The notes: generated by a model not told the origin, from the letters alone. Shown: positions 26,078 to 35,670, counted from the stretch's first letter. The stretch: DNA of 64,000 bases from an uncultured Methanoregula sp. (GCF_963678795.1 NZ_OY787453.1:1240001-1304000), one strand, 5' to 3'. Made by a program: numbers and translations.

Positions 26078-27997
26078 ATGCAAATAGAAGAACGGCTCAA
26101 AGAGCTAAAAGACAAGATCAACGAGAAAGTTCCCCGTGGCATAACGGTGACACAGGTCGAATTCGAAGGACCCGAACTCGTTATTTATACTGACGACCCG
26201 AAAAGGTTTGCTGATGAGGCCGACCTGATAAAGATCCTTGCCCGCGACCTGCGCAAAAGGATTGTTGTGCGCCCGACCATCCTTGAGGATCCTGAGAAGG
26301 CCTACAATGATATCAAGGCCGTTGTCCCGGAGACTGCCGGCATAACGGATATCTTTTTTGATGCAGATACCGGCGAAGTTCTCATCGAGGCTGAAAAACC
26401 TGGTGTCGTCATCGGCAAGAACGGGATGACCCTGCGGGATATCACCCGGCACATCGGCTGGACCCCGAAAGTAGTACGGACGCCTCCGATTGAGAGCAGC
26501 ACGGTCAAGCAGGTCCGGCAGTACCTCCGCTCGGTCAACGAAGACCGCAAGCAGTTCCTGCGGACAATAGGCCGGCGGATCCACCGCGATATCCCGGGAC
26601 GGGAAGATACCGGCAAGGATGCTGTGAAACGGGACCAGTGGCTGCGGGTCACCATGCTCGGATGCTGCAGGGAAGTAGGCCGTGCAGCCTTCCTCCTCTC
26701 GACCCCGAACAGCAAAATCCTGATCGACTGCGGGGAAAAGCCGGACAACCAGAACGGCACTCCTTACCTGTACGTCCCGGAGATCCACCCGCTCTCCCAG
26801 CTCGATGCAGTTGTCCTCACCCATGCCCACCTGGACCACTGCGCCCTGATCCCCCTCCTGTACAAGTATGGGTACGAAGGCCCGGTCTATTCGACACCCC
26901 CGACCCGGGATCTCTCGGCCATGCTCCAGCTGGACTATCTCGACGTGATCAACAAGGAGGACCGGAAGATCCCCTACTCTTCGCAGGAAGTCAAGACCTA
27001 TATCCGGCACTCCATCACGCTTAATTACGGCAGCGTAACAGATATCGCCCCCGATATCAAACTCACATTCCATAATGCCGGTCATATCCTGGGCTCGGCG
27101 ATAGCTCATTTCCATATCGGGGACGGTATGTACAATATCGCTTTTACCGGCGACTTCAATTACAGCAAGAGCCGGCTTTTCAACCCGGCTGTCAACCAGT
27201 TCCCGCGTCTCGAAGCCCTCTTCATGGAGAGCACATATGGCGGGAGCAACGATTTCCAGCAGCCGCGTGCTGATGCCGAGGCCCGGCTGTATGAGACCAT
27301 CAACAACGTCATCCAGCGGGGCGGCAAAGTCATCATCCCGGCATTCTCGGTCGGGCGGTCGCAGGAAGTTATGCTTGCCCTCGAAGAGGGCATGCGTCTT
27401 GACAAGATCCCGAAAGTCAAGATCTATCTCGACGGGATGATCCGTGAAGCCACGGCAATTCATACCACGTATCCCGAGTACCTGAACACAGAACTCCGTA
27501 ACCAGATCTTCCGCGAGGGCATGAACCCGTTCCTTGCCGAATGTTTCCAGCAGGTTGATTCGTCCGACCTGCGCGAGAAAGTCATGTCCGGTGACCCGTG
27601 CGTCATCATCTCAACGAGCGGGATGCTCAATGGCGGACCGGTCATGGAATACCTCCTGAACCTGGCACAGGATGAGAAGAATGCACTCGTCTTTGTCGGG
27701 TACCAGGCAGACGGTACATATGGCCGGCGTATCCAGAAGGGATGGCGTGAAGTACCGATGGGGCGCAAGGGAACGATCACGATCAATCTCGAGATTGTCA
27801 CCGTTGATGGTTTCTCCGGGCACTCTGATCGCCGGCAGCTGATGAATTATATCGGCCAGATCCAGCCCCGGCCTGAAAAGATCTTCTGTATTCACGGCGA
27901 CGAAAACAATACCATCGATCTCGCCAGTTCCATCTACAAGCGTTACCATATCGAGACCCACTCCCCCATGAATCTTGAAACCTACCGTATGGTCTGA
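26078..27997 (+). CDS. fttA: Transcription termination factor FttA / aCPSF1 (KH-beta-CASP ribonuclease)
   Basis: 639 residues. N-terminal KH pair (about 1-180; VVIGKNGMTLRDITRHIGW), then metallo-beta-lactamase core with THAHLDHC near residue 247 and later HILGSAI and TGDFNYS, then beta-CASP motifs (ISTSGMLNGGPVMEY) and C-terminal GFSGHSDRRQ and IHGDENN. FttA cleaves nascent RNA and ends transcription at U-rich tracts genome-wide in archaea. Directly downstream of psmB with AGGACG before the ATG. Confidence 0.97.
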   Translation: MQIEERLKELKDKINEKVPRGITVTQVEFEGPELVIYTDDPKRFADEADLIKILARDLRKRIVVRPTILEDPEKAYNDIKAVVPETAGITDIFFDADTGEVLIEAEKPGVVIGKNGMTLRDITRHIGWTPKVVRTPPIESSTVKQVRQYLRSVNEDRKQFLRTIGRRIHRDIPGREDTGKDAVKRDQWLRVTMLGCCREVGRAAFLLSTPNSKILIDCGEKPDNQNGTPYLYVPEIHPLSQLDAVVLTHAHLDHCALIPLLYKYGYEGPVYSTPPTRDLSAMLQLDYLDVINKEDRKIPYSSQEVKTYIRHSITLNYGSVTDIAPDIKLTFHNAGHILGSAIAHFHIGDGMYNIAFTGDFNYSKSRLFNPAVNQFPRLEALFMESTYGGSNDFQQPRADAEARLYETINNVIQRGGKVIIPAFSVGRSQEVMLALEEGMRLDKIPKVKIYLDGMIREATAIHTTYPEYLNTELRNQIFREGMNPFLAECFQQVDSSDLREKVMSGDPCVIISTSGMLNGGPVMEYLLNLAQDEKNALVFVGYQADGTYGRRIQKGWREVPMGRKGTITINLEIVTVDGFSGHSDRRQLMNYIGQIQPRPEKIFCIHGDENNTIDLASSIYKRYHIETHSPMNLETYRMV

Positions 27998-28007
27998 TCT
28001 GATCCCG

Positions 28008-29090
28008 ATGCGCACCCCCGTCACCCTTTTTTTTGGCGTATTCGTTGTAATGGCGCTTTCCAATGCCATTGTACCCGTCCTGCCCTCGTACGGGGATGCA
28101 TCGACCCTGCACGGGATCATCTATTCCGCGTATTTCCTCGGGGCTTTCATCAGCACACTTCCCGGTGGTATTCTTGCCGATCGTTTCGACCGGATGACCC
28201 TGATGAAGTCCGGTCTTGCGCTAACCGTTATATGCGGGCTGCTCCTCTCTACTATCCTTGCCCCGGGACCGGTCATTGTCCTTCGTTTCATTGAAGGGCT
28301 CGGGGCCGGTCTCTTCGTGGCAGCAGCGATGTCCTGCGTGAACTCCCGTGCCGATCACGCGCGGATGAGCGGGTATTTCATGGCGCTGTTAAATGCAGGT
28401 CTTGTTCTCGGTCTTGTCTGTTCCGGCTGGTTGTCAATGGCATTCCGGTATCCCATGGCCGGTATCTTTGTGTTTACCGCTCTTGCCGTTATTCCGGCAG
28501 CAGTCAGTTTTTTCCTGCGGGATCCCGGCCGGCCCGGGACACCATTTGACGCCGGTTTCCTTTTTAACGTTGTCAGGGATTACCGCTGGCTCTGGTTCTC
28601 GTCAGTGGTCATTGTCGGGATTACCGGTGTTGCCATCTCGCTGTACCCGAAATTCTCCGGTCTTGGGTCTGATATCGTCGGCATCTGGATCGCGGGGATG
28701 AGTGTTGCAACGATCATGACGGTTCTTATCATTGCCCGTTTCCCGTTCCCGCCGGTTAAAACCATCAGGTGGGCATCAGTTTTCATGGCCATCGGAGCCG
28801 TTGTCTCGTTTTACACGCCCCTTGGTCTGGTAATCATCGGCGCGGCAGCTGGTGTCGTAATGATCGCCCAGATGGTATTCCTTGCAGATTTCAGAAAGCA
28901 TCAGGGAATTGTCATGGGGTTATTCTCGACAACGAGTTACCTCGGGATGGCCCTTCTCCCGGCACTTGCCGGCCTGGTTGCCGATGCAGCAGGGTTTTTT
29001 ATTGCATTTTCCGCCGCGGCTGCTGCGGCTGTCGTAGTCGCTGTTACGATTGGCTGTTGCTCTTCGTGCATGATGAAAACGGACGATTAA
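28008..29090 (+). CDS. Major facilitator superfamily transporter
   Basis: 360 residues, about 12 hydrophobic helices; the MFS motif appears as GGILADRFDRMTLM after helix 2 (about residues 57-70). A first Met at 28008 (MRTPVTLFFGVFVVM) gives the membrane-insertion start; 27975 overlaps fttA. Substrate unknown. The C-terminal Ala-rich helix ends with SSCMMKTDD. Confidence 0.88.
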   Translation: MRTPVTLFFGVFVVMALSNAIVPVLPSYGDASTLHGIIYSAYFLGAFISTLPGGILADRFDRMTLMKSGLALTVICGLLLSTILAPGPVIVLRFIEGLGAGLFVAAAMSCVNSRADHARMSGYFMALLNAGLVLGLVCSGWLSMAFRYPMAGIFVFTALAVIPAAVSFFLRDPGRPGTPFDAGFLFNVVRDYRWLWFSSVVIVGITGVAISLYPKFSGLGSDIVGIWIAGMSVATIMTVLIIARFPFPPVKTIRWASVFMAIGAVVSFYTPLGLVIIGAAAGVVMIAQMVFLADFRKHQGIVMGLFSTTSYLGMALLPALAGLVADAAGFFIAFSAAAAAAVVVAVTIGCCSSCMMKTDD

Positions 29091-29161
29091 TCCTTGTTCC
29101 GGATCCATTTTTATAAAGCAATAGATTCATCTGCGATTAAAGAAAATTTCGTCATGAGATT

Positions 29162-30160
29162 ATGAGATTAAAAGTACCTTTCCTGGTGCTGATCCTCGCA
29201 CTTGTCTGTGTCGCCGCAGTCCATGCAGAAGATGCCTCTGACTGGATTACCCAGGGACAGACCGCAATACTGACCGGAGATTATAACCAGGCCCTGTCGT
29301 GTTTCAACAATGCCCTTGCAATTGACAAGAATTCGGCGTCAGCCTATTCCGGTAAGGCAGTTGCCCTCAACAAACTGGGGCAATACGCCGCGGCGCTCGA
29401 TGCTGCCGACCAGTCCTTGTCCCTGCGTTCTTCCGGTCCGGATGCCCTGAATGCCAGGGCATTTGCCCTGTACAACCTGGGACGGTATGACGATGCAGTA
29501 GTCGCATATGATAAGCTGTTCATTGTCCAGGGCAACCGGGTGGAAGCATTCTGTATCCAGGGATCTGCCTACCTGAACATGAACAAGCCGGAAATGGCGG
29601 TAACGTCGTACCAGAAGTGCACGGATCTCGACCCGCTGAACTTCGATTCCTGGAACAACCTTGGGCTTGCCTACCTTGCCCAGAAAAAGTATACCGAAGC
29701 CCTCGATGCATTCGATCATGCCACCGCAATCACTACCAAGAGCGCAGAGGTATGGAACAACAAGGGACTGGCACTGGCAGCTCTTAACCGGCCCCAGGAT
29801 GCCATGGAGTGTTTCAACAAGGCCCTTGGAATTGCCCCGTCCTTTGCCGATGCCCAAAAAAACAAGAATGACATGTACGGAAGGACACAGATGTACAATA
29901 TTACGGGAAGCCCGACCCCGACTTCGGCTCCCTGGAAGTTAGCAAGAACAACGACCCCGACACTTACTCCCACAATAACTTCTGCCGGGATCACCCCTGC
30001 TATTGCCGGGGCTGGTGAAGTAACCCCGATGGAAATTCATGCGACAAGTATCCCGGTTCCCCGGAAGACGACTTATTCCCCTCTCTCACCCCTCACTACC
30101 CTGTTTGCCGTAATTGGTGTCTGCGGCCTTGCATTTCTCGCCCGGCGGATACGAAAATAA
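29162..30160 (+). CDS. Exported TPR-repeat protein with C-terminal anchor
   Basis: 332 residues. Signal peptide (VPFLVLILALVCVAAVHAE), then about six tetratricopeptide repeats (for example ALSCFNNALAIDKNSASAYS, FDSWNNLGLAYLAQKKYTEA, AEVWNNKGLALAALNRPQDA). A Thr/Pro-rich linker and the tail SPLSPLTTLFAVIGVCGLAF ending in RRIRK anchor it. Protein-protein scaffolding at the cell surface is inferred. The tail matches that of the protein at 2932-3759. Start at 29162. Confidence 0.88.
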   Translation: MRLKVPFLVLILALVCVAAVHAEDASDWITQGQTAILTGDYNQALSCFNNALAIDKNSASAYSGKAVALNKLGQYAAALDAADQSLSLRSSGPDALNARAFALYNLGRYDDAVVAYDKLFIVQGNRVEAFCIQGSAYLNMNKPEMAVTSYQKCTDLDPLNFDSWNNLGLAYLAQKKYTEALDAFDHATAITTKSAEVWNNKGLALAALNRPQDAMECFNKALGIAPSFADAQKNKNDMYGRTQMYNITGSPTPTSAPWKLARTTTPTLTPTITSAGITPAIAGAGEVTPMEIHATSIPVPRKTTYSPLSPLTTLFAVIGVCGLAFLARRIRK

Positions 30161-30175
30161 ATTTTTTTTTAATTT
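30161..30175. terminator. Oligo-T tract between convergent genes
   Basis: AAATTTTTTTTTAATTTT follows the TPR gene stop and lies just beyond the M20 peptidase stop on the other strand; it can end both transcripts. Confidence 0.45.
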
Positions 30176-31341
30176 TCTGCATATTTTTGCATGATGCCGC
30201 CGTAAATGAGCGAAGCTTTTTCGAGGGAATCGATAGTGACCCGTTCGTTCACCGCATGGAGTGTTGAGATCTCCCCGGGACCATATTCGATTACCCGGAA
30301 CCCGTGGCGCCGCAGGTGCCGGGCATCGCTGGCAGCCCACTGGACTATCGGGAAGACCGTGCCCCCGTAGACTTTTTTGATCTCGCTGCAGGTGACAGAT
30401 ACGAGCGGGCATAACGGGTCGGTGATGGAAGGTTCGTGGGTCTCCTGCGAGATGATCTTTCCCCGGTGGGCATGATCTTGTATCCCCTTAAGGAGATCCG
30501 GGATATTGCACCCCCACGGTACCCGGCATTCCAGATCGAGATCGCAGTGCTGTGCCACGACATTGGATTTCTCCCCGCCATGGATCACGCCGGGATTATA
30601 GGTCAGTCTTTTGAGGACATCGCGTACGCCCCCGATATTGAACTCCTGGCTCAGCACATCTCCTGAATCTTCGATTATTTCACGGATATGTTCGTCGACC
30701 GGGTAGTCGGTCATGCTCAGTTCCTTCATATAGCCGATCAGGGACATTGCCTCAACGATAGCACTGACACCAACCGCAGGGTAAAGGGAACCATGTGCCG
30801 GGGTCCCCGAGAACCCAATCTCCAGCCGGCATAGCCCTTTCTGGCCGATACTGGGATGGAGTGCCGGCGTGGGTTCGGCGATAACGCAGTCGCAGGGGTG
30901 GAGTGCATTGCGGGCAAGGATGTGGCGAATTCCCATCTCCCCTCCCGTCTCTTCATCGCAGACGAATGCAAGCGAAGCCGGTAGTTCCAGGCCCCGGTTC
31001 ACCCTCGTCTCGCAGGCTGAAAGGATTGCGGCACAGCCGCCTTTCATATCCGTTGACCCCCGTCCCCAGACGTAAGTGTCATCGATATCGCCGGAGAATG
31101 GCGGGTGTGTCCAGCCCTCGTCCCGTGCTGGGACTACATCAACGTGCCCGCAGAGGAGAAGGCGGGATTGTGGAATCTCCGAAACGAGGTTGCAGGCACC
31201 GTTTGAGTCTGCATAGATCTTTTGGCAGATACCGATCTTTTCAAGGAATGCACGGATGTATTCTATGACATCCGCTGTCTCTCCCGGGGGGTTCTCGCTC
31301 TTGATGGTTACAAGATCAGAACAGATCCGGCTTACCTGCAT
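30169..31341 (-). CDS. M20-family peptidase / deacylase (ArgE-DapE-like)
   Basis: 390 residues. Metal ligand motifs LLCGHVDVVPA, GRGSTDMKGGCAA and CDEETGGEMG, and a C-terminal AASDARHLRRHGF. M20 family members remove acyl groups in arginine or lysine synthesis (ArgE, DapE) or act as carboxypeptidases; DapE would fit with the dapA, dapB and asd genes 10 kb away, but methanogens usually use DapL, so ArgE-like activity or another amidase is equally possible. Confidence 0.9.
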   Translation of the reverse strand: MQVSRICSDLVTIKSENPPGETADVIEYIRAFLEKIGICQKIYADSNGACNLVSEIPQSRLLLCGHVDVVPARDEGWTHPPFSGDIDDTYVWGRGSTDMKGGCAAILSACETRVNRGLELPASLAFVCDEETGGEMGIRHILARNALHPCDCVIAEPTPALHPSIGQKGLCRLEIGFSGTPAHGSLYPAVGVSAIVEAMSLIGYMKELSMTDYPVDEHIREIIEDSGDVLSQEFNIGGVRDVLKRLTYNPGVIHGGEKSNVVAQHCDLDLECRVPWGCNIPDLLKGIQDHAHRGKIISQETHEPSITDPLCPLVSVTCSEIKKVYGGTVFPIVQWAASDARHLRRHGFRVIEYGPGEISTLHAVNERVTIDSLEKASLIYGGIMQKYAEN

Positions 31342-31352
31342 GGTTTTGCACC

Positions 31353-31862
31353 TTATTCTGCCTTGATCCGGCAGTATTCCCTGAACAGCTCCGAGAGGGA
31401 AGCATCTTCATAAAGGCTTTTTAAGAATTCCGGCTCGAAAAATTCATCGATAATGGCGAAGAAGAAATTCGCGGGAAGCGGGCGTTTGCTGTCAGGATCA
31501 GGGACGATCCGGAAACTCCGGTAACTTGCGGGATCTTCGCTGTCATAGATCATCTGCCAGAGGGATGGCAGGCGGTTGAACCGTTCAGGCTTTTCCTTCC
31601 TGAGCCAGTCGATAAAACCGGGGAATTTTGGCCGGTCCCCTTTTTTCTCTTCGTCGATCCGCCACCGCAGGTATTCCGCACCCATGATATTTTTGGGCGA
31701 TTCGTAATTATATGCATAAATACTGGCTGTATAATCGATATGGGCCAGGGAATCGATGAAATAGAAGTAGAGAACCTTGTTGAAGCTCCCGGTATCGTGG
31801 AGCATCAGCGATTTCCCGTACAGGTAATCGAGGACCGGGAGGTATTCGTTATCGTCTTCCAT
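31353..31862 (-). CDS. Hypothetical protein, 169 aa
   Basis: Not recognised. Soluble, acidic N-terminus (MEDDNEYLPVLDYLYG) and many aromatic residues (FYFIDSLAHIDYTASIYAYN). No metal ligands, helix bundle or transmembrane segment is obvious. It starts upstream of the M20 gene on the same strand, 11 bases away, so the two are probably cotranscribed. Confidence 0.7.
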   Translation of the reverse strand: MEDDNEYLPVLDYLYGKSLMLHDTGSFNKVLYFYFIDSLAHIDYTASIYAYNYESPKNIMGAEYLRWRIDEEKKGDRPKFPGFIDWLRKEKPERFNRLPSLWQMIYDSEDPASYRSFRIVPDPDSKRPLPANFFFAIIDEFFEPEFLKSLYEDASLSELFREYCRIKAE

Positions 31863-31946
31863 ATCCCTTTAATTCGCTTGGGCATTGTAAATATGTTGCC
31901 GTTCAGGATACCCTTTGCATCCCCTCACCACTACAATGCCCCGGAA

Positions 31947-32825
31947 TTATTTGTAAAATGGTTCCCGCAGCGAAACCGCTTTTATAAAAAGATCCTCGAG
32001 CTCTTTCCCGCTCTTTCCCCGGATATCGATATGGTTGTCCGACCGGAGCAGGCAGGGCTTGAGGGTCCCGTCCGAGGTCACCCTGAGCCTGTTGCAGAAA
32101 GCGCAGAACTCGGTGTTGTGGAGCGGTCGGACCACTTCTACCTCGGCACCGTCAAGACAGTATTTTTTCCGGTGGTGCATCCTCCTTGTCACGATCTGTT
32201 TTGACCGGGCTGCAAGCGATCCTTCCAGGTCGTTGAGATCCCCGTGGTGATTGCAGTCATTGAAGTGCATCAGCTCGATGAGCTGGAGGACGAGGTGGCG
32301 GTTTCCCCGCACGTAGGCAAGGAAATCATCGATCTCATGGTCATTTATCCCCTCAAGGACGACCATGTTGAGTTTGATCGGCGTGAGGCCGGCATCAAGG
32401 GCTGCGGATATTCCTCCAAGCACATCGGAAAGCCTGTCAATACCGGTGATCTTTTTGTAGGTTCCAGGGTTCAGGCTGTCCAGGCTGACATTGACCCGGC
32501 GCATGCCGGCATCTTTGAGATCGGCGGCAATTCCGGCAAGGAGCGTTCCGTTGGTGGTAAGCGAGGACTCCATCCCGGCGGGAACTGATCGGATAATCTC
32601 CAGAAGGTCCGGCCGGAGCAGCGGTTCACCGCCGGTGAATTTCACGCTCCGTATGTCAAAGTGTGCTGCGACTCTCAGGATCTCTGCAATCTCTGCAGCG
32701 GATATCGGCTCTTTTGGTGAGGTCTCTCCTTCCCGGTGACAGTAGATACAGGACAGGTTACATTGTTTTGTAAGACTGATCCGGATATTGCTTATCGGGC
32801 GGTTATAGGAGTCTTTGAGGGTCAT
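31947..32825 (-). CDS. moaA: GTP 3',8-cyclase MoaA
   Basis: 292 residues. Radical-SAM enzyme of molybdopterin synthesis. First cluster motif TKQCNLSCIYCHREG; the C-terminal second cluster CAFCNRLRVTSDGTLKPC is also present. KFTGGEPLLRPDL and TTNGTLL are typical. The start at 32825 matches family proteins. It lies next to rlmE, 11 bases apart on the same strand. Molybdopterin supports formate dehydrogenase and formylmethanofuran dehydrogenase. Confidence 0.96.
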   Translation of the reverse strand: MTLKDSYNRPISNIRISLTKQCNLSCIYCHREGETSPKEPISAAEIAEILRVAAHFDIRSVKFTGGEPLLRPDLLEIIRSVPAGMESSLTTNGTLLAGIAADLKDAGMRRVNVSLDSLNPGTYKKITGIDRLSDVLGGISAALDAGLTPIKLNMVVLEGINDHEIDDFLAYVRGNRHLVLQLIELMHFNDCNHHGDLNDLEGSLAARSKQIVTRRMHHRKKYCLDGAEVEVVRPLHNTEFCAFCNRLRVTSDGTLKPCLLRSDNHIDIRGKSGKELEDLFIKAVSLREPFYK

Positions 32826-32835
32826 AAAAAACGGT

Positions 32836-33417
32836 TCATCCGGAGAAATTCTTTGCAACTATGTAAAGCTCAGTACTCCCCTTGCGGGTAGACTTGGTGA
32901 TACAGGTTTTTACCGAGTAGAAATGGTTCTTGACATCCGAATAAAGTCCGGGGAAATCGGTGCCCTGGAATGATTTTATCACGAAATTGCCGCCGGGTTT
33001 GAGCATTTTTACGGCAAAGGCCAGTGCCATCTCGTTGAGCTCGATGATCCGCGCCTGGTCGTAACTCCGGTGCCCGGAAAGTTTTGGGGCGGCATCACAG
33101 ACAATCACGTTAACGATCTCAAGCATGGACCGGGCCAGTTCCTGAACCTCGGGATCGGTCAGGTCGCCAACAATCGTCTCAACCCCTTCAAGATCGGCGA
33201 TGGGATTGAGATCGATACCCAGCACGCGGGCATGGGTCATGGTACGCAGTACCTGGAGCCAGCTGCCGGGTGCTGCGCCGAGATCGATCACGTTATCGTC
33301 AGAACGGATCACAGAAAACTTATTCTGGATCTCGATCAGTTTGTATGCGGCCCGCGAGCGGTACCCCTCGTGTTTTGCCCGCATGTGTGTCTTGTCATAT
33401 CCCCATTGTGAACCCAT
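32836..33417 (-). CDS. rlmE: 23S rRNA 2'-O-ribose methyltransferase RlmE/RrmJ
   Basis: 193 residues, FtsJ/RrmJ fold. SAM site IDLGAAPGSWLQVL and the catalytic tetrad: Lys in RSRAAYKLIEIQ, Asp in VCDAAPKLSGHR, Lys in NFVIKSFQG and a later Glu. Methylates the A-loop U of large-subunit rRNA. Start at 33417 (MGSQWGYDKT); an upstream Met at 33456 adds 13 residues. Divergent from pcn. Confidence 0.94.
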   Translation of the reverse strand: MGSQWGYDKTHMRAKHEGYRSRAAYKLIEIQNKFSVIRSDDNVIDLGAAPGSWLQVLRTMTHARVLGIDLNPIADLEGVETIVGDLTDPEVQELARSMLEIVNVIVCDAAPKLSGHRSYDQARIIELNEMALAFAVKMLKPGGNFVIKSFQGTDFPGLYSDVKNHFYSVKTCITKSTRKGSTELYIVAKNFSG

Positions 33418-33515
33418 ACTGATCGATCTCCAGCGCAATTCCGGGTCGAAACCCAAAACGCTATAATTAAAGTATGACGATATACTGTATAAGAGAGTTT
33501 GTTAAGAGGTACGCG

Positions 33516-34259
33516 ATGTTAAAAGCAACGATTGATGCAGACATTTTCAGGGAAGCTATCGATGCGATCTCGGCTCTCATCCCTGAGTGCCGGCTGCATA
33601 CGGACGAGTCGGGCCTCTCCACGCGGGCTGTTGATACAGCGAACGTGGCGATGATTGCCCTCACGCTCAAGAAAGAGGCATTCGATTCGTATAAGGCAAC
33701 CACGAGCCAGCTGGGAATTGACATATCCAAAATGAAGAACATTTTCGGCATGGCGGGAAAAGGCGACCTGATCAGCCTTGAACTCGGCGACAATGCCCAG
33801 AAGATGTCGGTCTCGGTGCATGGTTACCACTACTCCATCACGCTCCTTGATACAAACACTATCAGGAAAGACCCGAATCCGCCTACGATCAGCCTCCCGG
33901 GCAAGATCGTGATCAAAGGCGATGACCTCAACAATGCCATGAAAGCGGCAGCGGTGATCTCTGACAAGATCGCCCTTGGGATCAACCCCAAGGACCAGAC
34001 CTTCTACCTTGTTGCCGAAGGCGATACTGATAATATCCGGCGTGAATTCTCGAAAGACGAGCTCATCTCGCTCGCTCCTGCTGAAGCCCGCTCGCTCTTC
34101 TCCCTCGATTATCTCAAGGATATGGGGAAAGTCATGAGCAAGGCTGAGCAGGTCGAGATCTATCTTGGTATCGACCACCCGGTCCGGTTCTCGTTCGATA
34201 TTGCCGGCGGGAATGGTCACGTCGAGTACCTCCTTGCCCCGCGGATTGAGGCTGACTGA
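33516..34259 (+). CDS. pcn: Replication sliding clamp PCNA
   Basis: 247 residues, typical for archaeal PCNA. Both clamp domains are visible (LKATIDADIFREAIDAIS at the N-terminus; VEIYLGIDHPVRFSFD near the C-terminus) with the interdomain connector between. Homotrimeric ring tethering polymerase and ligase. TATA-like CGATATACTGTATAAG at 33478-33493 precedes the start. Its stop overlaps the primase start (TGATG). Confidence 0.97.
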   Translation: MLKATIDADIFREAIDAISALIPECRLHTDESGLSTRAVDTANVAMIALTLKKEAFDSYKATTSQLGIDISKMKNIFGMAGKGDLISLELGDNAQKMSVSVHGYHYSITLLDTNTIRKDPNPPTISLPGKIVIKGDDLNNAMKAAAVISDKIALGINPKDQTFYLVAEGDTDNIRREFSKDELISLAPAEARSLFSLDYLKDMGKVMSKAEQVEIYLGIDHPVRFSFDIAGGNGHVEYLLAPRIEAD

Positions 34260-35365
34260 TGGACTATTCTCCATCAGCAAAGGAACTTTCCCATTTTCCC
34301 TTTTTAAAAAAAGCCCAGGATCATATCAAGAACCGTTTCTCCTCTCTGGATGCCGTGCTCAGGGACCGGCACGGGGAAGCTCTTATCGAGATGGCGGTAA
34401 CCCGTATCCAGGATGCGATCACGCCAAAAAAAAAAGGAGGATACGAAGTATCCGGTTCACCTGAGGATGAGATTGCCTCGTACGCGCTTGCACGGGTTAT
34501 TGCTTCCTGCGTGAACGATAAGCAGCTGCTTGACCGCCTTACCCGTTATGAATCAGAACGTGCATACCATTTCCTTGTCAGTGAAGAGGAGTGGAACCAG
34601 AATTACCGGCAGGGTGACAGCGATTATTCCCTGCTTTTCGAGGCAATATCCGAAGAACTTGGGATCCGGATCACGTCGGACCGGATGCCGCTTGCCGACT
34701 ACGTGGAACTGGTATCTCCCCTGCACGACGACCGGTACCATCTGGTCAACCGCAGGCTCGAACGGGGTTTTGTCCGGGTAAAAAAGGAAGAGCGTTACGA
34801 ACTCCTCCGGGAACGGATCCGGGTACTTATGCGACGGGATCTTCCTCACAAGGTACCTGCATCTCTCTGCGAGCAGCTGGCTCCGAAAGCAGCACGGATC
34901 AAAAAAGTGTACCAGGAGCAGATGCTCCAGCAGTTCGGCACGATCGAGGAAAATGCATTTCCTCCCTGCATGCAGGCGCTCCTCACGGCTCTGACCTCGG
35001 GAACAAACCTGACCCATGCAGGCCGGTTCGCACTTACAACATTCCTGCACACGATTGGTATGGATGTTGCCGGAATCGCCGCGCTCTACGGGCGCTCACC
35101 GGATTTTGATATCGAGAGGACCATGTACCAGGTTGAACATATTACCGGCCGCGGGGGATCGGGCACGGAATACACAACACCTGCCTGTGCAGCCATGCGG
35201 ACAACCGGCATCTGTGTCCACGCGGACAAGCTGTGCGAGCGGGTCAGCCACCCCTTAAGTTACTACAAGGTAAAAAAGAAGGATCTCGCAAAAAAGGGAA
35301 ATCCTCCGGTAGCGGAACGGCCGGATGAAGGAAAAAATATCAGCGAATCAAAGTCGGGCACTTAA
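34259..35365 (+). CDS. priL: DNA primase large subunit PriL
   Basis: 368 residues. Fe-S-binding Cys are near residues 237 (PPCMQALL), 310 and 319 (CAAMRTTGIC) and 326 (DKLC), four as expected for the [4Fe-4S] C-terminal domain. Regulates and stabilises the PriS catalytic subunit. The ATG overlaps the pcn stop, linking clamp and primer synthesis. A Lys-rich tail (KKKDLAKKG) follows the cluster. Confidence 0.94.
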   Translation: MDYSPSAKELSHFPFLKKAQDHIKNRFSSLDAVLRDRHGEALIEMAVTRIQDAITPKKKGGYEVSGSPEDEIASYALARVIASCVNDKQLLDRLTRYESERAYHFLVSEEEWNQNYRQGDSDYSLLFEAISEELGIRITSDRMPLADYVELVSPLHDDRYHLVNRRLERGFVRVKKEERYELLRERIRVLMRRDLPHKVPASLCEQLAPKAARIKKVYQEQMLQQFGTIEENAFPPCMQALLTALTSGTNLTHAGRFALTTFLHTIGMDVAGIAALYGRSPDFDIERTMYQVEHITGRGGSGTEYTTPACAAMRTTGICVHADKLCERVSHPLSYYKVKKKDLAKKGNPPVAERPDEGKNISESKSGT

Positions 35366-35670
35366 AAAACAGCTCCCCACCCGTTTCCGTCTGGTGGAAG
35401 GGGTTACTTCCAGGTAAGCCCTGCCAGTTACTGTTCCCGAACGTTCATATCGCAATCCTGCAATTCACCTTTTTTATTGCCACCCTGTGGACTCATGAAT
35501 CAGAATAATACCCGGTTACTCTGACAGCAGATCATATTATCCATCCTTAATTGTAAGTTATATTCGATAAAACAGAAACTTTATATTACAAAATGTAAAA
35601 TATACTTTACAAGATGCGGGTCATCCCTCTCATCCCGCATCAGAAACCTTTCCATTCGGAGGTTACGACA
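35366..35670 (+). promoter_or_regulatory. Promoter region with overlapping inverted repeats
   Basis: 305 bases without a gene. At 35586-35611 TTACA-AAA-TGTAA is followed by TGTAAA-ATATAC-TTTACA, two overlapping inverted repeats sharing TGTAA; a TATA-like ATATAC sits inside the second. This lies about 60 bases before the exported repeat protein, a likely operator over the promoter. The rest is AT-rich with no other motif. Confidence 0.5.
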
